Assembly: GCF_002234675.1 (NCBI RefSeq)
Contig: NC_019868.2
Span: 6,356,433 to 6,420,432, forward strand
Source: Oryzias latipes
Lineage: Eukaryota > Chordata > Actinopteri > Beloniformes > Adrianichthyidae
Reading direction: 5' to 3'
DNA length: 64,000 bases
Part shown: positions 34,011 through 44,667 of the stretch, one piece after another
How the letters are laid out: every line of letters starts with the position of its first letter
Numbering within the stretch: the stretch's first letter is position 1
Notes under the pieces: generated by a model
Told to the model about the DNA's origin: nothing
Databases searched by the model: none
What the model saw: the letters and a program-made list of their open reading frames with translations, nothing else
Made by a program: the position numbers and the translations under genes

Positions 34011-35649
34011 ATTGAGCTCAGCTTTGGCCCCTGCCCTCTGCTCTTACCCGTCACTGTATCTGTGTGCTTCCAGGAGCCGGGGAACAGCACCACATAATGT
34101 AAGGCAAAGGCTGAGATGGGGAGTTCTGCAGGTGGTACTGCAACCAACTCAGCCTCGATAATCTCCAACAATGTGCAGACTATCTCCTCCCATTCCATCC
34201 CCTCTATGACCCGCTCAAACTCATCACAGACTTTATTGAAAGACATATTAGCCATTCTGGTTCCGTGGCAAACATTCATGCACAGCTGCTTCAGTCTCTC
34301 ACACCTTTTCAGTAGAAATCCATTCTACTTCCTTGTGTGTGACCTCTGAGCTCCTGTGATGCTTTCATGAACATTTTCTAGCATAATCATCCAGATTAAA
34401 AAAGTAAAACGCTTCAGTGGATAAACAGAAAGTAGAGATTTAGATTCAGTGATCCACAAGTGGAAGAAGTGACCAATTTTCAATATCAAAACAATATGAA
34501 TCCATGGATTCATATTGTTTTCAAGTTTTCTTCACCTTGCAAGGTAAATAACAAAAGGAAGTTTTGCATCTGCGAACAAACATTTGTGGATTTGTAATAA
34601 AAATTGCAGGCGCAACATTTTTGTGTGCTTTTGAAATACCAATTGGTTCTTTGGTAAAGATCTTTGACTGAAAAAATGTGTTTTTATTTAAATATAAACA
34701 AATCAGGCGCTAAAAAAAAGTTTAAAGCATTTTTAGGCAAATTTAGCTATTGTTGAATTTGAAATAAATAGACTGCATGTATATTTCAGTGAGATCAGAG
34801 TTGACATTTTACTCTTAAATTAGTTTTTCATAATCTGTGCATGTGCAGCTCTCCAGATTTAAAATCTCTTCAAACAGATATAAACCATTTTTTCAAAAAT
34901 GTCAATTGTTGAAAGATACCATGGCTTCCCAGAAGTCATTTAGGTCTATAAGGTATTAAACACTCATCTTATTTCATCTCAACACTCACCTCATTTTTAT
35001 CCTTGAACTGTCATTTGGAAGACGCCTTCTTCCTGCTTTAATGATTTTTTATGCCTGAACCTTTTCGAAGAAAATAACTAAGAAAAACAACCTCAAATAG
35101 TTCAGACGTCTTTCAAAGTGTTGCCAAGGCAACCAATTATAATAATATCTTATATTTAACTGTGTTCTGCATTAAGATGAGCAAAGGTATTCTTTATGCA
35201 CCCCTAATGGTTGGCAATGTAAAAAAAGACATTAAGCACGTAATGATTTAATGTTCGTATATATACAGTATTATATATTCAAAATGTACAATACACAACA
35301 CTTCAGCAAAGAATTTTTAAGGAAAAAGATCGTGAACATTTTTCAGATTGACCACATAAACAGTTTTTCTTTGATGTGTGGCTTTTCTCAAACTACTCTG
35401 CAACTGACAGGCCCTAATTTGTTTTTATAATTATTTTATCTGGTCCCTCCCACCTAACTTTACTTTAACCTTATCTGATTTTGGAAAGAGAGGATGTGAC
35501 CCAGATAAAGATACCATATGACCATATGATACAATCAAATGTTTTTAGTGAAGCAGAAAAATATGCAGAAACTCTGGGCCTGCAAAATCTGAGAAGTAAA
35601 TGATGATTTCTCCACAACATTCCAATTTTTATTCTTTTTTTTAATTTTT
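34011..35649. other. Intergenic; one unassigned frame
   Basis: A minus-strand frame of 90 codons (34279-34007) contains FNKVCDEFERVIEGMEWEEIV but I do not recognise it. The rest is A/T-rich with no gene seen. Confidence 0.3.
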
Positions 35650-35911
35650 TATTCTATGAGCTTTAACTCATTACACTTGTAGATATTTATTGTACTGCTC
35701 CTTAATATTACAATATTTCTCCTACTGTTTCGAAATTTGGCTGAATAATTATAAGAGCTCACTACATCCTCTCATTTTACTTCAAAATCGAGCCATTAAT
35801 TTTGCACATAAAGCCGGATATCTTGATCATACAAACAATTTATTTTATCAGTCCAAACTTTTAAAACTGTATGACCTTGTCGATTTTTACACACAGTGTT
35901 ATTTAAAATAA
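35650..35911 (+). pseudogene. LINE reverse transcriptase C-terminal fragment (L2/CR1-like)
   Basis: The frame reads ILQYFSYCFEIWLNN, then LHPLILLQNRAINFAHKAGY and LLKLYDLVDFYT, the conserved C-terminal segment of many LINE RTs of the CR1/L2/Rex1 kind. Only this fragment is left, followed by A/T-rich sequence that may be its 3' UTR. Confidence 0.6.
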
Positions 35912-36194
35912 TGATTACTGAAATGTTTCAATTACAATATATAAACTGTTGATTGTTTTACTTGATCTTAATGTGCAGCAATGAAATCTGGATTAATATG
36001 TAAATTGTGTTCTGATTGTAATCAATGAGTATTACATTTCTATAACATGATGTGTGATTCATGTCATTGTTTACTAAAATAAAAAAATGTTTTCTGAGGA
36101 TAATTACTCAATTATAAACACTTGATTTTGTTGCTTGAAGTAAATCTGCACTTAATCTGATCAGAAGTTTCTGTTTATGATTGTTCTCTCTTAT

Positions 36195-36465
36195 TTCAGG
36201 TTTTGTAACACTGGCAGCAGTAAGGCAGTCAACCTCTGATTGGAAGATTGCAGGCTCCATTCCCATACGTGCCTGTGTCCTTGGGCAAGACACTGAACCC
36301 CACATTACCTCTGGTGGTTATAAGTTGGCGCCAGTGTGAGCCAGCGTAGCCGCCATCAGTGTGTGAATGTGTGTGTGTGAATGAGACTGTGACTGTAAAG
36401 CACTTTGGGCCTTTGAGGAAGGTAGAAAAGCGCTATAAAAGTATACGTCATTTACCATTACAGAA
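36195..36465 (+). repeat. SINE-like teleost repeat
   Basis: Words such as CCTTGGGCAAGACACTGAACC, GTGTGTGAATGTGTGTG and GTAAAGCACTTTGGGC are the core of a common fish SINE-like repeat. A minus-strand relative lies at 55560-55735. Confidence 0.55.
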
Positions 36466-36521
36466 ATGTAAAGTGTTTATAACAAAAGACACTGATCTTT
36501 GAACCTTTTTATGAACACAGA

Positions 36522-37741
36522 TATTGGGGGGGGGGGAAAAAAGTATTTAGTCAGCCACAAATTGCAAGTTGTCCCACTTAAAAAGACGAAAGAGGCCTGT
36601 AATTTTTATCACAGGTATACCTAACAATGAAAGACAAAATGAGGGGGAAAAAATCCAGAAAATTCACATTGTCTTATTTTAAAATCATTTATTTGTAAAT
36701 TATGGTGAAAATAAGTATTTGGTTTTTACAGAGCTCTAACAGACCAGTATCAAGACACCTGTCCACAACCCTTAAATAGTCACACTCCAAATTCTGATAT
36801 TGCCAAGACCAAAGAACTGTCTAAGGACACCAGAAACAAAATTATTGACCCACACCAGGCTGGGACGACAGAATCTGCAAAAGGTAAGCAGCTTGCTTTG
36901 AAGAAATCAACTGTGAGAGCAATTACCGGGAAATGGAAGATATACAAGACCACTGAGAATCTCCCTCCATCTGGGGCTCCCCGCAAGATCTCACCCCGTG
37001 TGGTCAAAATGATCACAAGACTTGTTTGACAGGGGAAAGAATGCTGAGTTGCATCCAAAGAACACCATATCTACTGTAAAGCATGGAGGTTGAAACATCA
37101 TGCTTGGGGGCTGTTTTCAAGCAAAGGGACCAGGATGACTGATCAGTGTAAAGGAAAGAATGAATGGGGCCATGTATCGTAAGATTTTGAGTGTAAACCT
37201 CCTTCCATCAGCAAAGGCATTGAAGATGGAACACGGCTGGGTCTTTCAGCATGCCAGCGATCCCAAATACACTGCCTGGGTAACGAAGCAGTGACTTCAT
37301 ATAAAGCATTTCAAGGTGCTGGAATGGCCGAGCCAGTCTCTAGATCTCAAACCTATAGAAAATCTTTGGACAGAGTTTAAAGTCTGTGTTGCCCAGCAAC
37401 AGCTCCAAAGCATCTCTGCTCTAGAGGAGATCTGCATGGAGGAATTACAGAAATGGTTTGTGAAAACCTTGCAATGACTTAAAGAAAAGAATGTACTGCT
37501 GTCATAGCCAACAAAGGGTCTATAACAAAGTATTGAGTTGAACTTTTGTATTGACCAAATATTTTTCCTACCATAATTTACAAATACATTCTTAAAAAAT
37601 CAGACAATGTGATTTTATGGATTGTTTTTCTCATTTTATGTCTCATAGTTGAGTTATACCTATGATGAAAATTACAGGCCTCTCTCAATTTTTATGTGGG
37701 AGAACTTCCACAATTAGTGGCAAATACTTTTTTGCCCCACT
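36522..37741 (+). mobile_element. Tc1/mariner-like element (PPTN/Passport-like), decayed
   Basis: The left part has AAGTATTTAGTCAGCCACAA and the right end has GTGGCAAATACTTTTTTGCCCCACTA, the inverted ends of a common Tc1 family. The plus strand between 36790 and 37520 reads like a Tc1 transposase (GKQLALKKSTVRAI, NLPPSGAPRKISPRVV, ENLW) but with several stops and an internal loss. Confidence 0.7.
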
Positions 37742-37985
37742 ATACCTTTCAGTAAATCATTGACTTTTCTTTAAAGCCCCAATGTTTATTTGTTGTTATG
37801 GTGATTTATTTACAGATTAAACATTTTAAGAAGTTAACTGTTCATATCACAAACATTTGAACAAAAAATGTGCAACGTACAACAGAAGAGTAAATGATAA
37901 AACTAGTAACAAACAATAAAATAATTAAGCACTTAAATTGTTTTTTTTTTTTTTATCAGACACTGGGTTTGTTTTGTGTAAAACC

Positions 37986-38030
37986 TACCGACATGTTTCG
38001 GCGGAATGCCTTCCACCTTCGTCAGGGTCG
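37986..38030 (-). ncRNA. Hammerhead-like ribozyme motif, inverted terminal block
   Basis: Reverse complement of the motif at 38240, with CTGACGA at 38025-38019 (minus), a 7-bp stem and GAAACATGTC. Same core as the two direct copies. Confidence 0.5.
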
Positions 38031-38239
38031 TCATCAGATGGTGGCGTGTGACGTCTTTAAAAACAGCTGATTTGTGACTGAGGCGGAGTCACCTGTCAAA
38101 CTTTGACAAGTGACTCCGCCCCTTGATGTCCGTCTTTCTCTGGAGGATGTTGCTCCAGGTGTGAGAGAGCAGGAAAGCCCCCTCATCCCGGTTCAAATCA
38201 GCTGTTTTTAAAGACGTCACACGCCACCATCTGATGACG

Positions 38240-38284
38240 ACCCTGACGAAGGTGGAAGGCATTCCGCCGAAACATGTCGGTAGG
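38240..38284 (+). ncRNA. Hammerhead-like ribozyme motif, left direct terminal repeat
   Basis: Core box CTGACGA (38243-38249), then a 7-bp stem GGTGGAA/TTCCGCC with loop GGCA (38251-38268), then GAAA, a minimal stem III (AC, loop AT, GT) and a GTC cleavage triplet ending at 38278. ACC before the core pairs with GGT after the triplet as a short stem I. Penelope-like elements are known to carry hammerheads with very short stem III. One extra A sits between CTGACGA and stem II, so activity is uncertain. Confidence 0.55.
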
Positions 38285-38358
38285 TTTTACACAAAACAAA
38301 CCCAGTGTCTGATAAAAAAAAAAAACAATTTAAGTGCTTAATAGAACTTATAGACACA

Positions 38359-40584
38359 ATGAACTTCATTGAATCATTAAAAAGTTTCGGACAATTATGC
38401 ATGAGAGAACTCAGGCGTCTGGAAAAACTGGAACGTAAACGGGCGCGCCAGAGGAACCATTTGCGGTTTAACCTCCGCTGCCGGGATGAAGGGATTATTC
38501 CAGCCAGTCTCAACATAAAGAACCCGATCAGAACCGACAACGCAGAGCGGATGATCAAAAGAGTGCGGAGGGCTTTGGTCAAAGAAAGAATCCGGTGCAC
38601 AACGAACAAGATCAACATTTTGGAAACACAGCTGGAGCGGGAACTGCAGGACTTCACACAGCGACACTCGCTTGACAAAGAAACAGAGGAAAACCTGAGA
38701 GGACATCTACGCAACGTGCACAGCAGTGAGTACGAAAAAACAAAAACACGCCACATAGAAAAACTTGAAAAACTAATAGCCAAAGCAGGAAAAAAGCAAG
38801 AACTAAAAAATACCATAAATGATAAATGGATTTCCAACCTATCAAAACACACACTATCCGAAGCTGAACGCAGTGTATTATCACACGGATTAAACTACGC
38901 CATAACCCCAAAACAGATCCCGCATGAGGAGTTCATCGTAGCCACCGAATTAGCATGTGAAAAAATACAGGACCCAGGAGAAAAAGCAGCACTACGCAAT
39001 GAAATAGCAGGCATTCTCAAAACCGCAAAACTACCACCTAGTAACATAACCAAAGAAGAAATGGCAGCCATTCACAATCTGAAAAACAATAGAGAAATCA
39101 CAATACTACCAGCAGACAAAGGCAGAACCACAGTCATCATGGACACAGAACAATATGAAAAACAAATGAATGAGATGCTTCAAGACCGGAACACCTATGA
39201 GGTCCTGAAAAGAGACCCCACAGAAGCAAAGAAGAGAAAACTCAAGACTGTACTCAAACAGTTACAGGAGGAAAAGAAAATAGACAAACAAACCTATAAC
39301 CATCTCATACCAACAGCCAGCATCATCCCCCGGATCTATGGCACTCCAAAAATACACAAACCTGGAGCACCACTAAGGCCCATAATAGACAGCATGGGAT
39401 CAGTAACATACAACCTATCCAAATTCATCGCAGATATTTTGAAACCCCTCCTAGGAAACACAGATTACCATTGTGAAAATGCAAAACAGCTGGCAGAAGA
39501 ACTCAAAAACACAAAGATGGAAGCAAACGAGATATTCATTTCACATGACGTAATATCATTATTCACCAGGACTCCAGTAGAAGCCACACTACAAATAGTG
39601 CAAGAACAGTTAACAGCAGACAAATCACTAAGGAAACGCACAAACCTTACAGTTAATGACATTACACAACTCCTCCAGTTAATTACTACATCCACGTATT
39701 TCCAATACCGCAACACAATTTACAGACAAAAAGAAGGCTTTCCCATGGGCGACCCACTATCAGCCACAATGTGCAGCTTTTTCATGGAGGACCTGGAAAA
39801 GAGAGCAATAACATCTGCACCAGAGCACTGCCGTCCAACCTTGTGGAAACGCTACGTCGACGACATTCTGGAAAAGATCAAAGCAGGACACACGCAGGAG
39901 ATCACAGACCATTTGAACACGATGGACGATACGGGACAAATCAAATTCACACATGAAGAGGAAAAAGACAACTCCATCAACTTCCTGGACATCAACATCA
40001 GACACATGGAAAACAAAGACATAAAAATAAAAATACACAGGAAACCAACTCACACAGACCAATATTTATTATGGACCTCAGAACATCCTACCACTCACAA
40101 AATATCTGTCGTAAGAACCTTGTTTGAGCGTGCAGAGCTGGTAACGGACGGGGAGGACAAAACGGAGGATAAGAAACACATAAAAAATGCACTAACCAGG
40201 TGTCAATATCCTCAATGGGCCATAAAAAAGGGACAAACACAGGTGGAGCAGAGGAAATACAAGGAAGTAGAGAAGGAAAAACTGAGGAAAAAACCAGAAA
40301 ACAAAGGAATGGTTACATTGCCATACATCAGAGGAATCACAGAACGCATCCAAAGAGCCATGAAAAAACATCACATCAGCACCCCAGTGAAACCGTATAA
40401 AAACTCAGGCAACTACTGGTTCACCCAAAAGATAAGATTGAACAAAATAAAAAATGCAATGTCATTTATGAAATCCCATGTCACACCTGCAATAAAACAT
40501 ACATCGGAGAAACAGGACGCTCCTTCATCACAAGAAAAACAGAACATCAAAAAGAATGCGAAAAGGAAACAAACAAAATACTAA
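38359..40584 (+). CDS. Penelope-like reverse transcriptase
   Basis: From the first plausible Met at 38359 the frame runs 741 codons. RT motifs of Penelope type: RIYGTPKIHKPGAPLRPI, ISHDVISLFTRTP (motif A), GFPMGDPLSATMCSFFMED (motif B), RYVDDIL (motif C) and INFLDI (motif D/E). The N-terminal 300 residues are highly charged and coiled-coil-like. The last 40 or so residues are not native: near 40449-40454 a length change in an A-run shifts the frame, and the endonuclease continues in another frame. The full element protein would be an RT-GIY-YIG fusion. Confidence 0.88.
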   Translation: MNFIESLKSFGQLCMRELRRLEKLERKRARQRNHLRFNLRCRDEGIIPASLNIKNPIRTDNAERMIKRVRRALVKERIRCTTNKINILETQLERELQDFTQRHSLDKETEENLRGHLRNVHSSEYEKTKTRHIEKLEKLIAKAGKKQELKNTINDKWISNLSKHTLSEAERSVLSHGLNYAITPKQIPHEEFIVATELACEKIQDPGEKAALRNEIAGILKTAKLPPSNITKEEMAAIHNLKNNREITILPADKGRTTVIMDTEQYEKQMNEMLQDRNTYEVLKRDPTEAKKRKLKTVLKQLQEEKKIDKQTYNHLIPTASIIPRIYGTPKIHKPGAPLRPIIDSMGSVTYNLSKFIADILKPLLGNTDYHCENAKQLAEELKNTKMEANEIFISHDVISLFTRTPVEATLQIVQEQLTADKSLRKRTNLTVNDITQLLQLITTSTYFQYRNTIYRQKEGFPMGDPLSATMCSFFMEDLEKRAITSAPEHCRPTLWKRYVDDILEKIKAGHTQEITDHLNTMDDTGQIKFTHEEEKDNSINFLDINIRHMENKDIKIKIHRKPTHTDQYLLWTSEHPTTHKISVVRTLFERAELVTDGEDKTEDKKHIKNALTRCQYPQWAIKKGQTQVEQRKYKEVEKEKLRKKPENKGMVTLPYIRGITERIQRAMKKHHISTPVKPYKNSGNYWFTQKIRLNKIKNAMSFMKSHVTPAIKHTSEKQDAPSSQEKQNIKKNAKRKQTKY

Positions 40585-40871
40585 CAAGAGCCAGACGACA
40601 ACAGGCAGTTCAAGAAAACATGAAATCAGCCATAACGGATCACTGCAAACAAGAAAACCATATCATGGACTGGGAAAAGGCCAAAGTCCTCCGCACCGAA
40701 GACAACAGACACCGCAGATGGATCATGGAGGCGGTGGAGATCAGAAAACGAGCCCACACTTCCATGAACCGGGATGAGGGGGCTTTCCTGCTCTCTCACA
40801 CCTGGAGCAACATCCTCCAGAGAAAGACGGACATCAAGGGGCGGAGTCACTTGTCAAAGTTTGACAGGTGA
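40455..40871 (+). pseudogene. GIY-YIG endonuclease part of the Penelope-like protein, out of frame
   Basis: In the frame of 40455 the sequence reads CNVIYEIPCHTCNKTYIGET, the GIY-YIG core with the Cys pair typical of Penelope endonucleases, then HCKQENHIMDWEKAKVL and a C-terminal stretch ending at 40871. It overlaps the end of the RT frame and is separated from it by a single frame change in an A-run. Confidence 0.8.
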
Positions 40872-40930
40872 CTCCGCCTCAGTCACAAATCAGCTGTTTT
40901 TAAAGACGTCACACGCCACCATCTGATGAC

Positions 40931-40975
40931 GACCCTGACGAAGGTGGAAGGCATTCCGCCGAAACATGTCGGTAG
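40931..40975 (+). ncRNA. Hammerhead-like ribozyme motif, right direct terminal repeat
   Basis: Identical to the motif at 38240: CTGACGA at 40935-40941, stem GGTGGAA/TTCCGCC, GAAAC, AT, GTC ending at 40970. Confidence 0.55.
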
Positions 40976-41078
40976 GTTTTACACAAAACAAACCCAGTGT
41001 CTGATAAAAAAAAAAACAATTTAAGTGCTTAATAGAACTTATAGACACAATGAACTTCATTGAATCAATAAAATAATT

Positions 41079-41598
41079 AATTTAAAGTTGTTTTTTTTTT
41101 TTTAAATGTCATGCATTAATGTGTGCAACGTTTTGCAACATTGTGTGTTTTTTTTACAGATCAGTGTGTTGTAGTTGTGAGTCTTAGTCACTTCAAAGAG
41201 TTACAAAGACATGTAGCAATAAGTGAGTGTGTGTTTGCGTTAGCTGAGGTCTGTGTGAGCAAATGGTAGAAATTACCAGCGGTCCTGAATGCAGCAATCT
41301 TGAGTTCTTAATGAAAGCACATAAGTGAAGACATTCCATGCAAGCTGCTGTGTATTTGAGTATTAAATCTGCACAATAAAGTCAGATTTAAATGTTTGAT
41401 CCAATTCTGGGATGGATGTTTGTGGTAGCCAAGTGGAGGGGATGTAGACAGTTAATAGTCATGGTTGTGAGTTCAAGCCCCCTGTCAGAGATCATCAACA
41501 ATGCCTCACCTGCCAAAAGGCCAAGTGAACTTCTTTTCCACCCACCAAATCAAAGTTTTACCCACATATTTCAGGTGGCTGCAAATTTGCATCACGAT
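41079..41598. other. 3' flank of receptor C
   Basis: It holds possible 3' UTR of receptor C on the minus strand, with no polyadenylation signal that I can fix. No other gene seen. Confidence 0.35.
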
Positions 41599-42655
41599 TT
41601 AAAGTCCATGGACACTTGAGTATATAGTTTCTTCACTTTGGTCTTGTCTGACTCTTTTTTTTGTCTTCCTTGTTTTTCTCCCAGTAAAAACTGGCGCTGC
41701 ATAAACCAGCGTGTCTTCATTTTCCTAAGGAGATTCAAATTTTAGAGGTATTAGCTAAGCCATTTGTAAAAATGCAAGTCGTGTATCTTTGTTTTTATTT
41801 ATTTTTACGATTGTTGTTTTTACTTGCCTGCTGGTTCTCCTGATCACCGCCGGCTGATGTTAATATTTGCTGAGGACCTGATGTTGAAATAAAATTAAAA
41901 CACATGATTAGTGTAAATGTAGTTTTGCAGGACAGTAAAATTAATCTGTTAAGCAACTTACCATCAGAGGAATCGTTTGATTCTGTCTTTAGCTTTTTCA
42001 CCAAATACAACAGGAAAACTATAACTATTTGACTGATGACCAAAGCAGCAGTTAAACAGTTTCTAACTGTTTCATCCTCCTTTGAAGTTGAACCGCCAAC
42101 TGGATTAGAGAGGAAGAAAACAGTAACCATTGATTAGAGCTAACTTCTTTGTACCTAACTAATATCAATTATTAGTAAATAGAATAAATGTCTCTTTCTC
42201 TGATAGGTAAAAACATTTTTTTTTTTTTACCTCCACTGTTAGTTTGTGATGTTTCCTCTGGTGTTTTCTCCGCACGTTTCGGAACAGCACAGTAATATGT
42301 CCGACCATCAGAAAAAGTCAGGTTTTTAAAAACACCGGGAAAACATTTGTTTACTGATGTCCCCTCAGAGTTGTTTGCATTTTCATTTACTCTGTTATCT
42401 TTAGTATTATTTAGGTACGAATAATTAGATTTATTGTTGAAACACAACACACTGTCATTGGATAGACATGAATTCTTCAGGGAGTCATGAAGAATGGTAC
42501 ATTGCAAAGTCAAAGAGTTTACTGGGCAAACAGGAATAGATGGAGTAGAAGGAGGGGCTTCCGTCACAGCAGGTTTAGCAGTTTCTGGGTTCAGGGAAAA
42601 TAAGTAAAGAATTGGTAAATACTCACACACACTCTTTCATACACACGCACATGTA

Positions 42656-42712
<57 letters not shown>

Positions 42713-42731
42713 CATGATAGATAGATAGATA

Positions 42732-42766
<35 letters not shown>

Positions 42767-43794
42767 CCTCTTCTGTTTATTTCATCATAAACCAGTTCAA
42801 TAGGGTTCAACAAGCGCAATTAAGCAGTGCTTGAAGTTTTTTACCTGCCTCTCATGCAGATTTTAACCACCTGCTCATGAAGGCCTGTCTCTTTTTTATT
42901 GCCTCTGTCTTGCCTTTTTTGATTCAATGCTAATTTCATATTTACAGTCCTACAGCTCATAAGGGTGTGGTACAACAGGATGTACTAGACCTCCTTTATG
43001 CAGACAGAAATGGTTGAAATTGATCAAGAAACATTTGAACACCTGTACAAACTATTGTAAGGCTTAATCAACCTCTAAAGCAAAAACAGCTTTATTCATT
43101 CACTGGGAACGGCATTTTGGTGAAATTCTAAAATGTGTGGTGTGTTTTTTCTTTTTTACCTCACCTTTTATTGAAACCTCTCTAACAGTTTACAAGTCAC
43201 CTTTGTTATTTTTAAAGGTATTCTTTGAACTTTAACACCCTAAAGTGGAAAAATATGCCTAGTTAGAGCATTTTAAAACTTTAGACCAGTGGTATGTAGA
43301 AACTGAATACGCTGATTTAAAAGAAAGAATAAAATCTTTGTGTACTCACCTTCAACTATCAAGTATGTCACATTAAAAGACAGAAGATGTCCATTTTTTT
43401 TCCTCATACAAATGTAAAGTGCAGTATCGCTCAGCTGTGCTTTTGCTATTTTCAGTTCAAGCGATCCAGGTTCTGGATTCACTTTAACATTAGGAGTCTT
43501 ATTTTCAGTTAGATTTTCTGGAGGATTATCAGAAACTATTCTCATCCATACAAGCTCTCCTGCAGACCCGCGTGAACAGTTTAACTTCACATGATCTCCA
43601 ACTTTCACAGCCTTTGTCTCATAGAATAAATCATTAGCACAACCTAGAAAAAGAACAAGCAGAGACAAAAGAGAGCATAATCTTAATGTTATCAAAGAAA
43701 CTGATAATTTATCTCAAAATCTACTAGGATGAATCTGACTTTTATACTTACACATTTCTCCAAACACCAACAGTAAATGAAAAAAAATCAGCAT
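41599..43794 (-). CDS. nitr: NITR-like receptor C, six exons, GC-AG last intron
   Basis: Exons: 43794-43752, 43643-43350, 42584-42231, 42099-41962, 41877-41828 and 41724-41599; 334 codons. Phase 1 introns except the last (phase 0), whose donor is GCAAGT after CAG. Layout: signal peptide 1-14 (MLIFFHLLLVFGEM); V domain 15-112 (LNCSRGS, ELVWMRI, LYICMRK); Pro/Thr-rich linker then I domain 113-230; helix about 245-264 (CLTAALVISQIVIVFLLYLV); tail to 334. The tail holds TLVYAAPVF and EETIYSSV: two tyrosines, ITIM-like but not canonical. The I domain has Cys in place of the core Trp (SVLCFNN), lacks the J-like FGxGT, and the usual sixth Cys is Arg (AVPKRAEK). Another start at 43695 would give a leader (MITLRLCSLLSLLVLFLGCA) without exon 1. 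Closest relative is B. Confidence 0.75.
42658..42767. repeat. (AT)n / (GATA)n microsatellite in receptor C intron 2
   Basis: Two long AT runs separated by TACATGATAGATAGATAGATAT. It is a simple repeat; the open frame over it has no meaning. Confidence 0.9.
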
Positions 43795-44667
43795 ATTTGT
43801 TATTCCACTTGAGGCGTGTTGTAAATGAAACCTTTAAAGAAATGATCTGCTTCAATGTATGTAGAGACCATGTCAGAGTCCTCTGATTGGCTTCTAATTT
43901 TTACCCTTTTACCACACCGGAAAAGTGATGAGCTGTATTTCCAAACTAACACTTTACATACCATCAGAATAAAACCTGTCATTTTGCATTTCCTTCTCTT
44001 TTTGGGTGCTTCGAAACTGAAACTTACTTGTACATTCTAAATTGTGTTTCTGATGTAAACATACTTTTTAAATTAAAAAAGCTTGACTCAGAGTTGAAAG
44101 TAAAAAATATTTAAAATAATGAAAATTTTAAAAATTGCCCAGATAGACTTCACAATAAAACTTCTGATAGTCTTTAATTATGTTTCTATGACTAAAAAAC
44201 AAGGTAATCTATCCATCTTTAAAAACCACTATTGTCGTGTTTGCAATCACAGAATTTATGCAACCTAATCAGTCACTGATGGTTGAAGCGAAGGGAACAC
44301 CCTGGATAGTTTTTCAGTCCTTCCTAGCACAGGCCAAAGTCTCCCTGCTCTGCTTCATTCTGATTCACACACTTGCATACAAATGGATACATTAACGTCT
44401 TAATTTTCTTCGTCTGAGCTGGAATCTGGATCAAAACTGTGTTTCAGGCTAGCTCCAATATAGTTCTTCATTTTTGTTCCACCTCTAAAGTTAGCTTGAG
44501 GTTGTAAGAGGCTGTAGTCTAGTGGGAATGAGTGTAAACAAAGGCATGATGGGATATCAAGTCTTAAAAACTACATAATGAAGAAGACTAAAAATATGAA
44601 AGAGCTAAAGATATTCCCTTCTTATTTTTACCTAGGGAATAGTGAGTTTTCTGGCCAAAACCATTGA
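43795..44667. other. Upstream region of C and spacer
   Basis: Besides the CCAAT box at 43886 nothing recognisable is present. Confidence 0.4.
43886..43890 (-). promoter_or_regulatory. CCAAT box upstream of C
   Basis: AGCCAATCAGAGGACT on the minus strand, 92 bp before the start codon, shared with receptor B. Confidence 0.5.

Larger units (their letters stand above)
37927..41065 (+). mobile_element. Penelope-like element with complex terminal repeats
   Basis: A 13-bp duplication (CAATAAAATAATT) flanks it at 37914-37926 and 41066-41078. Terminal repeat blocks: an inverted block at 37927-38195, a direct block at about 38196-38370, and a direct block at about 40865-41065. The inverted left block includes the reverse complement of the endonuclease gene end (38107-38190 against about 40769-40850). 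Such compound and inverted ends are typical of Penelope-like elements. It inserted between receptors B and C, about 520 bp beyond the stop of C. Confidence 0.88.

Noticed and set aside
36780-37058. 92-codon minus frame
   Set aside because: Antisense to the broken Tc1 transposase at 36522-37741.
38217-38852. 211-codon minus frame opposite the Penelope-like RT
   Set aside because: Antisense shadow; serine-rich, with no recognisable motif.
42637-42819. 60-codon minus frame with many Tyr-Ile repeats
   Set aside because: Translation of an (AT)n microsatellite.
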